NCBI GenBank assembly: GCA_022616275.1
Contig: JAKEFB010000115.1
Location: forward strand, 32,814-96,813
Length of the DNA: 64,000 nt
Reading direction: 5' to 3'
Source: Chloroflexota bacterium
Lineage (GTDB): Bacteria; Chloroflexota; Anaerolineae; Promineifilales; Promineifilaceae
Numbering within the stretch: position 1 is the first letter of the stretch; each line of letters starts with the position of its first letter. This document shows positions 40,780 through 50,527 of this stretch, piece after piece. The notes below the pieces were generated by a model that saw nothing but the letters and a program-made list of their open reading frames with translations, had not been told where the DNA came from and did not search any database. The position numbers and the translations under genes are program-made.

Positions 40780-40808
40780 TTGACAACCGGCCGGGCCTGG
40801 GATAACAT
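40780..40808 (+). promoter_or_regulatory. Strong promoter of the tRNA/T-box/leuS transcript
   Basis: TTGACA (40780-40785), 17-bp spacer, TAACAT (40803-40808). The first tRNA begins 13 bp later. No equally good promoter is seen before the T-box, so tRNA and riboswitch appear to share it. Confidence 0.7.
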
Positions 40809-40821
40809 ACCCCCTGCTTTC

Positions 40822-40894
<73 letters not shown>

Positions 40895-40920
40895 CTGCCG
40901 GGTTAACAACTTCATAAAGA

Positions 40921-41100
40921 AAAACGCCGAACAGGAGTAGTAAGTACCAGTGTTCGCTACGGCGACAGGCCAGAGAGCTGCCCCACGGCTGGAAGGGCGG
41001 CAAATCGTACTGAACTCGCCTGGGAGTTGCGATGGTGAGCGGGCAGTGCTCAACACGGTCCTAATAGTCATCGCCGGGTCACACACGTTACGTGTTTGAG
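40921..41100 (+). promoter_or_regulatory. T-box riboswitch, Stem I to Stem III part
   Basis: Contains the conserved series of Stem I: AGTA (40936-40942 region) directly before AGTAC, the AGAGAG bulge at 40972-40977, GGCTGGAAGGGC at 40987-40998, and GTACT-GAA at 41007-41014, which closes the loop-E/specifier helix. The codon after GAA is CTC (41015-41017), a Leu specifier that matches leuS downstream. CAGG/CCTG forms the helix below. GAGC...GCTC and ACACG-TTA-CGTGT fit Stem II and III. The antiterminator is not adjacent but beyond a tRNA gene. Confidence 0.85.
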
Positions 41101-41107
41101 TGGATGG

Positions 41108-41140
41108 TTTAATAGCTGTTAGCTATCAGCTATTAGCTTA
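41108..41140. repeat. Hairpin of TTAGCTA units in the T-box linker
   Basis: TAATAGCTG and CAGCTATTA are perfectly complementary around TTAGCTAT, followed by GCTTATTTTAT. Built from AGCT-containing heptamers like the other arrays. With its T-rich tail it might terminate weakly between Stem III and the second tRNA. Confidence 0.7.
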
Positions 41141-41146
41141 TTTTAT

Positions 41147-41219
41147 GGGCCTGTAGCTCAGTTGGGAGAGCGCCACAATGGCATTGTGGAGGTCAAGGGT
41201 TCGAGCCCCTTCAGGTCCA
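41147..41219 (+). tRNA. tRNA-Ala (anticodon GGC)
   Basis: A 73-nt cloverleaf: acceptor GGGCCTG/CAGGTCC, anticodon stem CCACA/TGTGG with loop ATGGCAT (anticodon GGC), T arm AAGGG/CCCTT with TTCGAGC. CCA not encoded. It is nearly identical to the tRNA at 40822 in the acceptor, D arm and T loop, so the two are recent paralogues. It sits inside the T-box leader. Confidence 0.95.
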
Positions 41220-41230
41220 CAGACCATCAA

Positions 41231-41284
41231 TCAGAGTGGTACCGCGGAACCCCTTTCGTCTCTGGAGTCGAAAGGGGTTTTTTG
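41231..41284 (+). terminator. T-box antiterminator sequence and intrinsic terminator
   Basis: AGAGTGGTACCGCGG (41233-41247) is the 14-nt T-box consensus that binds the uncharged tRNA 3' end. AACCCCTTTCG (41248-41258) and CGAAAGGGGTT (41269-41279) form a perfect 11-bp terminator followed by TTTTG. GTCTCTGGAG is in the loop. Confidence 0.92.
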
Positions 41285-41285
41285 T

Positions 41286-41347
41286 TTGTAATTCAGTAAC
41301 TGGTAATTGGGTAATTACCAATTACTCAATTACTAAATTACCCAATG
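41286..41347. repeat. Inverted repeat of GTAATT(G/C) units
   Basis: AATTCAGTAACTGGTAATTGGGTAATTACCAATTACTCAATTACTAAATTACCCAAT; same family as 2401, 5772 and 34497. It lies directly after the T-box terminator and before the hydrolase start. Confidence 0.8.
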
Positions 41348-41354
41348 ACTGGCC

Positions 41355-41951
41355 ATGCACGAGTTATGGATTGATACCCCCCACGGCCGTATCTACGGCC
41401 AGGCGGCCGGCGACGCGGCCGATCCGCTGGTGCTGGGTATTCACGGCTGGAGCCAGCGTAACGGCTGGCACACCTGGGAACCGCTGCTGGAACCCCTGGG
41501 AGCGGCCGGTTTTTACGCCGCCAGCGTGGATATGCCCGGTTGGGGCCAGAGCCGGCCGGCGAACGGCGGGCAGGTAACGGGCGAGCGGGCCGTCCAGGTG
41601 GTGCTGGCGATTCTGGATAGTCTGGGCAAAGAGTCGGCCGCCCTGATGGGCAAGAGTTGGGGTGGCGGCGTGGCCCTGGCGGTCGCCCTGGAACACCCCC
41701 GGCGGGTGAGCAGGCTCATCCTGACCGCGCCGGCTTTCAACGACCTGGACCGGCTGCGAACGTTGCCCCAACCGGTGTTGCTGGCCTGGGCCGAGGACGA
41801 CCCGGTGATACCCTACCGCTACGCCGCCGAATTCGTCCGCGCCATCCCCAACGCCCGGCTGGAAACGTACCCCACCGGCGGCCACAGCGCCGCCCCCAAA
41901 AACGCGGCCGATTTCACGCCGAAGGCGATAGCGTTTTTGCGGAGTAAGTAA
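41355..41951 (+). CDS. Alpha/beta hydrolase
   Basis: A 198-aa serine hydrolase. The oxyanion region LVLGIHGWSQRNGWHTWEPL and the nucleophile elbow GKSWGGG (Ser in G-x-S-x-G form GKSWG) are clear, the acid is Asp in LAWAEDDPVIP and the catalytic His is in PTGGHSAAP. It is shorter than typical (~260 aa), lacking a large lid domain. It is the first gene after the T-box and is probably co-transcribed with leuS, although a metabolic link to leucyl-tRNA is not obvious. Confidence 0.85.
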   Translation: MHELWIDTPHGRIYGQAAGDAADPLVLGIHGWSQRNGWHTWEPLLEPLGAAGFYAASVDMPGWGQSRPANGGQVTGERAVQVVLAILDSLGKESAALMGKSWGGGVALAVALEHPRRVSRLILTAPAFNDLDRLRTLPQPVLLAWAEDDPVIPYRYAAEFVRAIPNARLETYPTGGHSAAPKNAADFTPKAIAFLRSK

Positions 41952-41963
41952 TGTGGGAGATAA

Positions 41964-42014
41964 GAGATTGGAGATTAGAGATTGGAGATTGACCAATCTC
42001 TAATCTCCAATCTC
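41964..42014. repeat. Perfect 22-bp inverted repeat of GAGATTG/GAGATTA heptamers
   Basis: Left arm 41964-41985 and right arm 41993-42014 are exact reverse complements with a 7-nt loop that is itself a repeat unit (AGATTGA). It lies between the hydrolase and the leuS ribosome binding site. Confidence 0.92.
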
Positions 42015-42030
42015 AATTCTGGAGAGAAGA

Positions 42031-44950
<2,920 letters not shown>

Positions 44951-45067
44951 TCACACTCCACACTATACCCCACAACACGGCCGCTGCCTGCTAAGTGGCT
45001 TAGCAGACAGCGAGGCTGTCCTGGTTTACTATGGGGAAGGTACACGGGTTTGCGAGTCTGCAAACCT

Positions 45068-45148
45068 GCGACCAGGATACTCATTACTCATCACTCATCA
45101 CTCATAGTTGGCCTTGCCAACTACGCTCATTGCTCATTGCTTATTACA
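45068..45148. repeat. Array of ACTCAT(T/C) and GCTCATT units with central hairpin
   Basis: ACTCATTACTCATCACTCATCACTCATAG, then GTTGGCCTTGCCAAC, then GCTCATTGCTCATTGCTTATT. Same unit and same TTGGC-TTGCCAA core as at 7362. Just upstream are perfect hairpins CTGCTAAG-TGG-CTTAGCAG (44987-45005) and GGTTTGC/GCAAACC (45049-45068). Confidence 0.75.
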
Positions 45149-45161
45149 GGAGACAGCCCCT

Positions 45162-46121
45162 ATGACAACAAAACGCGCCTTAATCACGGGGATTACCGGT
45201 CAGGATGGTTCTTACCTGGCGGAGTTCTTGTTGGAGCAGGGGTACGAGGTCATAGGCATGATCCGCCGCTCCAGCACCGTCAATTTCGAGCGGATTGAGC
45301 ACATCCAGGAGCGGCTGATACTGGTTTCCGGCGACCTGATGGACCAGGTGTCACTGATTAACCTCATTGACGAGTACCGGCCGGGTGAAGTCTATAACCT
45401 GGCCGCCCAATCCTTTGTGCCGGCTTCCTGGGGGCAGCCGGTCTTTACCGGCGAAGTGACGGCCCTGGGCGTCACTCGACTGCTGGACGCGGTCCGGTTA
45501 GTGGATCCGGACATCCGTTTTTACCAGGCCAGCTCCAGCGAGATGTTTGGCAAGGTGCGCGAAGTGCCGCAAAATGAGCTGACCCCCTTTTACCCTCGCA
45601 GTCCCTATGGTGTGGCCAAGGTCTACGGCCACTGGATTACGGTCAATTATCGAGAGAGCTACAACCTCTACGCCTGTTCAGGCATCTGTTTCAATCACGA
45701 AAGCCCGCGCCGGGGATTGGAATTTTCGACCCGCAAAATTGCCCGGGCGGCGGCCCAGATCAAGCACGGCCGGGCGCAGGAATTGCGCCTGGGTACTCTG
45801 GACTCCCAGCGGGACTGGGGCTACGCGCCCGATTACGTTCGGGGAATGTGGCTGATGCTACAGCAGGACAGCCCGGATGACTACGTCCTGGCCACCGGCC
45901 GGACCCACACCGTGCAGCGGTTTGTGGAGCTGGCTTTCGAGGCGGTGGGCCTCAACTGGCAAGATTACGTCGTCCAGGACCCGCGCCTGATCCGGCCGGC
46001 CGACGTGGACCTGCTGGTGGGGGACTCGTCGAAAGCCAGGACCAGGCTGGGCTGGGAAGCGACGACCTCTTTTGAAACGCTGGTCGGCATTATGGTCGCG
46101 GCCGAATTGGCCACTGCCTAA
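45162..46121 (+). CDS. gmd: GDP-mannose 4,6-dehydratase
   Basis: Extended SDR of 319 aa that converts GDP-mannose to GDP-4-keto-6-deoxymannose, the route to fucose/rhamnose-type sugars. Features: [22 protein letters not shown], the catalytic Thr/Ser region [23 protein letters not shown] with the Tyr/Lys pair, and [16 protein letters not shown]. Slightly shorter than the enterobacterial enzyme (~370 aa). ACAGGAGA lies before the ATG. No fucose synthase gene is beside it. Confidence 0.93.
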   Translation: MTTKRALITGITGQDGSYLAEFLLEQGYEVIGMIRRSSTVNFERIEHIQERLILVSGDLMDQVSLINLIDEYRPGEVYNLAAQSFVPASWGQPVFTGEVTALGVTRLLDAVRLVDPDIRFYQASSSEMFGKVREVPQNELTPFYPRSPYGVAKVYGHWITVNYRESYNLYACSGICFNHESPRRGLEFSTRKIARAAAQIKHGRAQELRLGTLDSQRDWGYAPDYVRGMWLMLQQDSPDDYVLATGRTHTVQRFVELAFEAVGLNWQDYVVQDPRLIRPADVDLLVGDSSKARTRLGWEATTSFETLVGIMVAAELATA

Positions 46122-46253
46122 GGGGCTTTTTCGCTTTAGGGAACACCCGCTTCCAGCCGGCAGTCGTGAGCAGGGGTGCTCGCGGTCCTCCCCACAACTG
46201 AAACGCTTCCACCACATCGAAAAATCGAGCACAATCGGGTACAATGCTGTCAC

Positions 46254-46279
46254 GCCGGCCGGTCCACGGACCGGCCGGC
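46254..46279. repeat. Perfect GC hairpin
   Basis: GCCGGCCGGTCC (46254-46265) and GGACCGGCCGGC (46268-46279) are exact reverse complements, in the 5' region of the histidine kinase gene. Without a U-tract. It could hinder initiation or mark the end of gmd transcripts. Confidence 0.7.
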
Positions 46280-46306
46280 CTATATCTAACAGCGTCAAGT
46301 GCTAAA

Positions 46307-47401
46307 ATGACAGCGCCGCCAGATGCAGACCTGTCTCGCCACCTGTCCAGGGGGCAGATTGCCCTGGGCGTTGCTATTGGCGTCCTGGCCGCCATCATGG
46401 GCATTCTGGCGGTTAGCGCCTACATCGGCATTAACCAGTTAAGCGAAGAGAGCCTCCTTTTTGCCACCATTGGTGACGCCCTAAGCGCCCAGCGCACCTT
46501 CCAAACCGCGCTGCTAACCCTCGGTTCCCTGTTCATTATCTTGAACCTGGCCCTGGTCCTCTCGGTCCGGCGCACGATCCGCCGCGATTTTGAGCAGGCT
46601 TACAGCCTCCTGGCCCAGGAACTGGCCGAGCGCCGGCGGGTGGAGGCGGCCCTGGTGGAAGCCAAAGAAGCGGCCGAGGCGGCTAACCGGGCCAAGAGTG
46701 ACTTTGTTTCCCTGGTCTCCCATGAGTTGAAAGCGCCGATGACCGCCATTAAAGGATACGCCGATTTGCTCCTGGTCACTGCGGCCGGGCAGGTGGGCGA
46801 AGGCCAGCTCGGGTTCCTGGGCAACATCAAGACGAGCGTGGAGCAAATGGTCCGGCTGGTCTCCGACCTGGCCGACATTTCACGCATTGAGGCGGGACGC
46901 CTGAAATTGGACTTTAGCCGGGTGCCGGTTGATCTGCTGCTGGACGAAGTGGTCAGCTCCACCCAGTCCGGCTTTACCGCCAAAGATCAGACCCTGGTGC
47001 TGGAGCTGCCGGAAGATTTACCGCCTATTTATGGCGATCATCTGCGCCTGCTGCAGGTGCTGACGAACCTGGTCAACAACGCCCACAAGTACACGCCGGC
47101 CGGAGGCCAGATCATTGTCCGGGCTAGCTGTCTGGACGGGGAAAATGGCCATGGCGTTGGGGATCAGAAATTGATTCAAATTACCGTCCAGGACAACGGC
47201 ATTGGCATCCATCCTGACGAGCAAGAGCGCGTTTTTTCCAAGTTCTTTCGCTCTGAAGATGAGGAGGCCCGTTCCAGGCCTGGCACCGGCCTGGGCCTGA
47301 ACATCACCCGTTACCTGGTGGAAATGCACCAGGGCAAAATCTGGTTTGAGAGCCATTACCGCCAGGGAACGGCCTTTCACTTCACCGTGCCGGCTGCCTG
47401 A
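46307..47401 (+). CDS. Membrane sensor histidine kinase
   Basis: About 364 aa. Two transmembrane helices (about 22-44 and 75-97) flank a ~30-residue external loop, too small for a large ligand domain. A coiled-coil linker leads to HisKA with the phospho-His in LVSHELKAPMTAIKGYADLL and an HATPase_c domain (N box LVNNAHKYTP, G1 DNGIGI, G2 GTGLGLNI). No partner response regulator is adjacent; the REC-GGDEF protein 1.4 kb downstream is a candidate. The ATG at 46307 lacks a clear ribosome binding site. Confidence 0.85.
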   Translation: MTAPPDADLSRHLSRGQIALGVAIGVLAAIMGILAVSAYIGINQLSEESLLFATIGDALSAQRTFQTALLTLGSLFIILNLALVLSVRRTIRRDFEQAYSLLAQELAERRRVEAALVEAKEAAEAANRAKSDFVSLVSHELKAPMTAIKGYADLLLVTAAGQVGEGQLGFLGNIKTSVEQMVRLVSDLADISRIEAGRLKLDFSRVPVDLLLDEVVSSTQSGFTAKDQTLVLELPEDLPPIYGDHLRLLQVLTNLVNNAHKYTPAGGQIIVRASCLDGENGHGVGDQKLIQITVQDNGIGIHPDEQERVFSKFFRSEDEEARSRPGTGLGLNITRYLVEMHQGKIWFESHYRQGTAFHFTVPAA

Positions 47402-47404
47402 AGA

Positions 47405-47465
47405 GGAGATTGGAGATTAGAGATTAACCAATCTCTAATCTCCAATCTCCAATCTCTAATCTCCA
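47405..47465. repeat. Inverted repeat of GAGATTG heptamers with extra arm
   Basis: GGAGATTGGAGATTAGAGATT (47405-47425) is the exact reverse complement of 47430-47450, followed by a further CAATCTCTAATCTCCAC. It lies between convergent genes. Confidence 0.9.
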
Positions 47466-47470
47466 CTCAC

Positions 47471-47737
47471 TCACTCTTCTTCATCGTGTTCATGCTCATC
47501 ATCGTGAGCGTGATGGTGATGATGGTGGCCTGCTGGACCAGCGGCCGGGTCTTCTACCTGTCAGCAGCCGGGCTCACCGGGGTGGCCGCAGCAGCCACTG
47601 AGCGTGATCGCCCGCCTGGTAATGTTGCGCGTCAACACGTACACCTTGCGTGGCAGGGGCATGGGCGCGTTCAGGTTGGTGAAAACGTTGCGCATTCCCT
47701 TGATTGGGTTGCGAGGTGGACCAAGACGCTTGCTCAT
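47471..47737 (-). CDS. CCGHPGEPGC small protein with in-frame UGA and His6/acidic tail
   Basis: AGAGGAAC precedes an ATG at 47737. Residues 1-58 are basic and helical, ending SGCCGHPGEPGC; codon 59 is TGA (47561-47563). The same frame then stays open for 29 codons: a GPAG linker, six consecutive His, then AHDDEHEHDEEE and a real TGA. Such composition is unlikely for non-coding DNA, so UGA is probably read through, perhaps as Sec next to Cys58 (a Cys-Sec pair). A hairpin with its loop 22 nt after the UGA fits a SECIS. Alternative: the gene simply ends at PGC, as I recall for related short proteins. It lies 27 bp after the VOC gene on the same strand. A metal- or redox-related role is inferred. 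Confidence 0.6.
47527..47546 (-). promoter_or_regulatory. Putative SECIS-like hairpin in the CCGHPGEPGC gene
   Basis: On the minus strand GGCCGCTG-GTC-CAGC-A-GGCC: eight pairs, one bulged A, loop starting with G 22 nt downstream of the UGA, the same distance as in the SelW-like gene. Confidence 0.5.
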
Positions 47738-47764
47738 GTTCCTCTTCTTATCCCGTTCTCGTTT

Positions 47765-48625
47765 CTAGGCTGTGGTTAAAAGAATACCATTTTGCGCCGG
47801 ATCGCGCACAAAAAAGCCGGCCGGTTGCTCTTCCAGCGGCCGGTTGGCCTGGCGAAGGCGATCCACGACCTGATCAAGGGCGGCCGCGTCGGGCAGTCGG
47901 ATTTCGTACCAGCGCAGTCCAACCGCGTCCGGTGGGGGCGGCGGCGCGCCAACGCCGGCCCAGACATTGTAACCAATGTGGTGGTGGTAGCCCCCGGCCG
48001 AAACAAAGCCGGCCGAATGGCTCAGGCGGGCGATCAGTTCAAAGCCCAGAACGCCCACGTAAAAGGCCTCGGCCGCCTCCAGGTCGGCCACGTGCAGATG
48101 CATGTGGCCAATCGTCGTCTCCGGGTCCAGCCCTGTCCAGGGAGCGTCCTGGCCACGCAGCTCGGCCAGAATACCTTCGATGTCTAACGGGTCGCTGGCC
48201 ATTTGCACCTGGCCGTTGCGCCGCGGCCACTCGCTGCGCGGCCGGTCCCGGTAAATTTCGATACCATTGCCGTCCGGATCGGCCAGGTAGATAGCCTCAC
48301 TCACCAGGTGATCGGCAAAGCCCTGCAACGGCGTTTGCGTGTCGGCCAGGTGCTGCAGAGAGCGGGCTAACGCTAGGCGAGAGGGCGTCAGAACGGCGAA
48401 GTGGTACAGGCCGGTAACACCGCGCAGATGGCGGCGCGCCCCCGGCCGCTCATGAAGAACCAGCAAGTCGGCCGCGCCCGCCCCCAGCCAGGCGACGTCG
48501 CCATCGCGCCGGTGCAATTGAAAGCCAAGCTGCTCTCGGTAGAAGGCCAGGGACTGTTCCAGATTGGAAACGGTTAAATGGACCCGGCCAATGCTCGTTG
48601 CCGGGTGGATAGTTGTCGTATTCAT
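47765..48625 (-). CDS. Two-domain VOC protein (catechol 2,3-dioxygenase-like)
   Basis: A 286-aa protein with two vicinal-oxygen-chelate modules: residues 12-125 (IGRVHLTVSNLEQSLAFYREQLGF; YHFAVLTP) and 165-280 (IGHMHLHVADLEAAEAFYVGVLGF; GYHHHIGYNVW). Metal ligands His/His/Glu are suggested by H15, the H in GLYHFAV and E in GIEIYRDR. Resembles CatE-type extradiol dioxygenases or glyoxalase relatives. AAAGGCGGAA precedes the ATG at 48625. The Cys/His-rich UGA gene follows in the same direction. Confidence 0.88.
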   Translation of the reverse strand: MNTTTIHPATSIGRVHLTVSNLEQSLAFYREQLGFQLHRRDGDVAWLGAGAADLLVLHERPGARRHLRGVTGLYHFAVLTPSRLALARSLQHLADTQTPLQGFADHLVSEAIYLADPDGNGIEIYRDRPRSEWPRRNGQVQMASDPLDIEGILAELRGQDAPWTGLDPETTIGHMHLHVADLEAAEAFYVGVLGFELIARLSHSAGFVSAGGYHHHIGYNVWAGVGAPPPPPDAVGLRWYEIRLPDAAALDQVVDRLRQANRPLEEQPAGFFVRDPAQNGILLTTA

Positions 48626-48638
48626 GATTCCGCCTTTC

Positions 48639-48704
48639 AAACCCCGTAGGTCCAAGAGCACATTTCGTGCTCCGGGCACGCTTCGTGCCCCAACCTACGG
48701 GTTT
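48639..48704. repeat. Nested hairpin element with GGGCACG-CTT-CGTGCCC core
   Basis: Outer arms ACCCCGTAGGT and ACCTACGGGT enclose two hairpins, GAGCAC-ATTTC-GTGCTC and GGGCACG-CTT-CGTGCCC (48674-48690). The latter is identical to 58206-58222, where the outer arms differ. Confidence 0.85.
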
Positions 48705-48755
48705 CATCTGGTTCGCAATTGCATCAAATGCGCCTATACGTATACTTAATTCTAG

Positions 48756-48806
48756 AGGTGACTGTCACTTCGGCAAGTGGCCCTTTGCCTGGCAAAGCCG
48801 TCACCT
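48756..48806. repeat. AGGTGACTGTCACTT inverted element
   Basis: AGGTGACTGTCACTT (48756-48770) with GTCACCT at 48800-48806 and an inner CTTTGCC-T-GGCAAAG hairpin. Related to the 35333-35396 element. Confidence 0.7.
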
Positions 48807-48831
48807 GGCATATAGACCAGGATAAAAAACC

Positions 48832-49743
48832 ATGCAGGAACAAGGTCAGGCAGTTAAACGAACCAAAGTCCTCCTGGTGGAAGATCATCACCTTCACGCG
48901 GCGCTCATCAAACGCATGTTTGACTCCTTGGCGGCCGGCGAGTTTGAATTGCTGCACGTCGAACTTTTAGAACGGGCCCTGGAGCTGTTGGACCGGGAAC
49001 CAATAGATGTCGTCTTATTAGACCTCAACCTGCCGGATAGCCGGGGGTATAACACCTTCCGGCGCATGCAGGAACACGTCCTGACTGTGCCCATCATTTT
49101 ATTGACCGCCACTCACGACGAAGGGATCGCCCAACGGGCTATCCAGGAAGGCGCCCAGGATTACATGGTCAAGGGCGAAACGGACGTCAACGTCATGGTC
49201 CGCGCCGTCCGTTATGCTATCGAGCGCCACCACTTGCAATCCCAGCTCCGTAACTTATCTCTGACAGACGACTTGACCGGTTTGTATAACCGGCGCGGTT
49301 TCCTGACCCTGGCCGAGCAGCACGTCAGGCTGGCCCGGCGGACGGGGCAGGGCTTTTTCGTCGTCTTTGTGGACCTGGACGGGCTTAAACGGATTAACGA
49401 CACCTATGGCCACGCCGAAGGCGATACAGCACTCACGGCCACGGCCGACATCCTGCGCCATTCCTTCCGCGAATCCGATATTATCAGCCGCATGAGTGGC
49501 GGGGCAGACGAATTTGTCGTCTTGGCCGTGGATGCCGACCCTGGCGGCGCCACCATTATTCGCCAGCGATTGTTAGAAAAAGTGGCCGCCTTTAACCAGA
49601 AAGGACTGAAACCGTACCCCCTGTCTGTCAGCATCGGCCTGGCCTATTACGATCCGGCCGATCCTGCTCCATTGCAAAAGTTGTTGGATGTGGCCGACGA
49701 GGCCCTGTATATTGACAAGCATCGGAAAAAAGAAAAAAGGTGA
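48832..49743 (+). CDS. REC-GGDEF response regulator with altered GGDEF loop
   Basis: A 303-aa protein. REC domain 10-130: DHHLHAALI, the phospho-acceptor Asp in VVLLDLNLPDSRGY, Thr in LLTATHDEG, Lys in MVKGETDV. The GGDEF domain starts LTDDLTGLYNRRGF with FVDLDGLKRINDTYGHAEGD (metal Asp). The active-site signature reads RMSGGADEFVVL, with an extra residue, i.e. GADEF instead of GGDEF, so diguanylate cyclase activity may be reduced or absent. No EAL domain or RxxD I-site is evident. It may receive phosphate from the kinase at 46307. Confidence 0.88.
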   Translation: MQEQGQAVKRTKVLLVEDHHLHAALIKRMFDSLAAGEFELLHVELLERALELLDREPIDVVLLDLNLPDSRGYNTFRRMQEHVLTVPIILLTATHDEGIAQRAIQEGAQDYMVKGETDVNVMVRAVRYAIERHHLQSQLRNLSLTDDLTGLYNRRGFLTLAEQHVRLARRTGQGFFVVFVDLDGLKRINDTYGHAEGDTALTATADILRHSFRESDIISRMSGGADEFVVLAVDADPGGATIIRQRLLEKVAAFNQKGLKPYPLSVSIGLAYYDPADPAPLQKLLDVADEALYIDKHRKKEKR

Positions 49744-49764
49744 GGATGGTTGCCATCCTCACCT
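49738..49764. terminator. Perfect hairpin between convergent genes
   Basis: AGGTGAGGATGG-TTG-CCATCCTCACCT: 12 perfect pairs. The left arm contains the TGA stop of the REC-GGDEF gene. No U-tract follows, so this is either a rho-independent variant or an mRNA-stabilising stem. Confidence 0.6.
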
Positions 49765-49783
49765 CCGGCCGCGGCCTCGTTCG

Positions 49784-50323
49784 TTAAACAGCTACCGCTT
49801 CCGGCTGTTTGACCAGCTCCAGCTCAATTTCAATGTTTATCTTGTCGCTCACCAGGACGCCGCCAGTTTCCAAGGTCCGGTTCCAGGTCAGCCCCCAATC
49901 TTTGCGGTTAATGCTGGCTGAGGCAGTAAAACCGGCGCTGGTGGCCCCCCAGGGGTTTTGCCCCTGGCCCAGGTGCTCGACGTCCAGGGCTACCTCGCGG
50001 GTGACGCCGCGAATGGTCAGGTCGCCGATGAGCCGGCCGGTGTTTTCGTCTAGCTGCTCCACGCGCTTGCTCTGGAAACGCAACACGGGGTAATTTTCCG
50101 CGTCCAGGAAGTCGGCCGAGCGGAGGTGCGCGTCACGCTGTGGTTCGTTGGTATTGAGGCTGGCCGCGTTAATGGTTATGTCAATAAGTGTATTGGTAGG
50201 CTCTTCATCGTCGAATTGGATAATGCCGCCGAACTTTTCAAATTGGCCGCGTACCCGGGCCATCATCATGTGGTGGGCGACGAAGTAGATACGACTGTGG
50301 GCAGAATCAATTTGCCAGGACAT
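49784..50323 (-). CDS. YceI-family protein
   Basis: A 179-aa lipocalin-like barrel protein that binds isoprenoid-type amphiphiles in known members. Seen: WQIDSAHSRIYFVAHHMMMARVRGQFEKFGG at the start, IDITINAASLNTNEPQRDAHLRSADFLDAENYPVLRFQS in the middle, and WGLTWNRTLETGGVLVSDKINIEIELELV at the end. No signal peptide, so it is cytoplasmic. Divergent from the TetR gene, whose operators lie between. Confidence 0.93.
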   Translation of the reverse strand: MSWQIDSAHSRIYFVAHHMMMARVRGQFEKFGGIIQFDDEEPTNTLIDITINAASLNTNEPQRDAHLRSADFLDAENYPVLRFQSKRVEQLDENTGRLIGDLTIRGVTREVALDVEHLGQGQNPWGATSAGFTASASINRKDWGLTWNRTLETGGVLVSDKINIEIELELVKQPEAVAV

Positions 50324-50359
50324 TTGTTATAATCTCCTTTTCCTGTACGAGAGTTTAGT

Positions 50360-50416
50360 AACCTCCCGGAGGTTTATGCCTGTTGCCGAGCTGCGGTGCC
50401 GAACCTCCGGGAGGTT
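50360..50416. repeat. Pair of AACCTCC(C/G)GGAGGTT 15-mers
   Basis: AACCTCCCGGAGGTT (50360-50374) and AACCTCCGGGAGGTT (50402-50416) are exact reverse complements, each itself nearly palindromic. The first also occurs at 30051. Confidence 0.85.
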
Positions 50417-50425
50417 GCTGTAAAG

Positions 50426-50475
50426 CGGACTTGAGTCCGTTTGTGTTGTGTGGTATAATAACGGACTATAGTCCG
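50426..50475 (+). promoter_or_regulatory. TetR autoregulatory promoter with two operators
   Basis: TTGAGT (50431-50436), 17-bp spacer, TATAAT (50454-50459). Operator 1, CGGACTTGAGTCCG (50426-50439), covers the -35 box. Operator 2, CGGACTATAGTCCG (50462-50475), follows the -10 box. Same half-site ACTNNAGT with centres 36 bp apart. Binding would block polymerase. Confidence 0.75.
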
Positions 50476-50527
50476 TTTGTCAACTCTTGAGTGAAAAGAC
50501 TGTACTTTTGGACAGGTAACCTGACCC

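Noticed and set aside
41092-41110. A second T-box consensus (GAGTGGATGG) directly after Stem III
   Set aside because: It lacks the invariant ACCGCG and has no adjoining GC terminator; the full consensus is found only after the second tRNA.
47486-47779. Plus-strand hydrophobic frame (MFMLIIVSVMVMMV)
   Set aside because: The hydrophobic run is the complement of the CAC/CAT His and GAT/GAG acidic codons of the minus-strand gene, which has a good ribosome binding site and meaningful composition.
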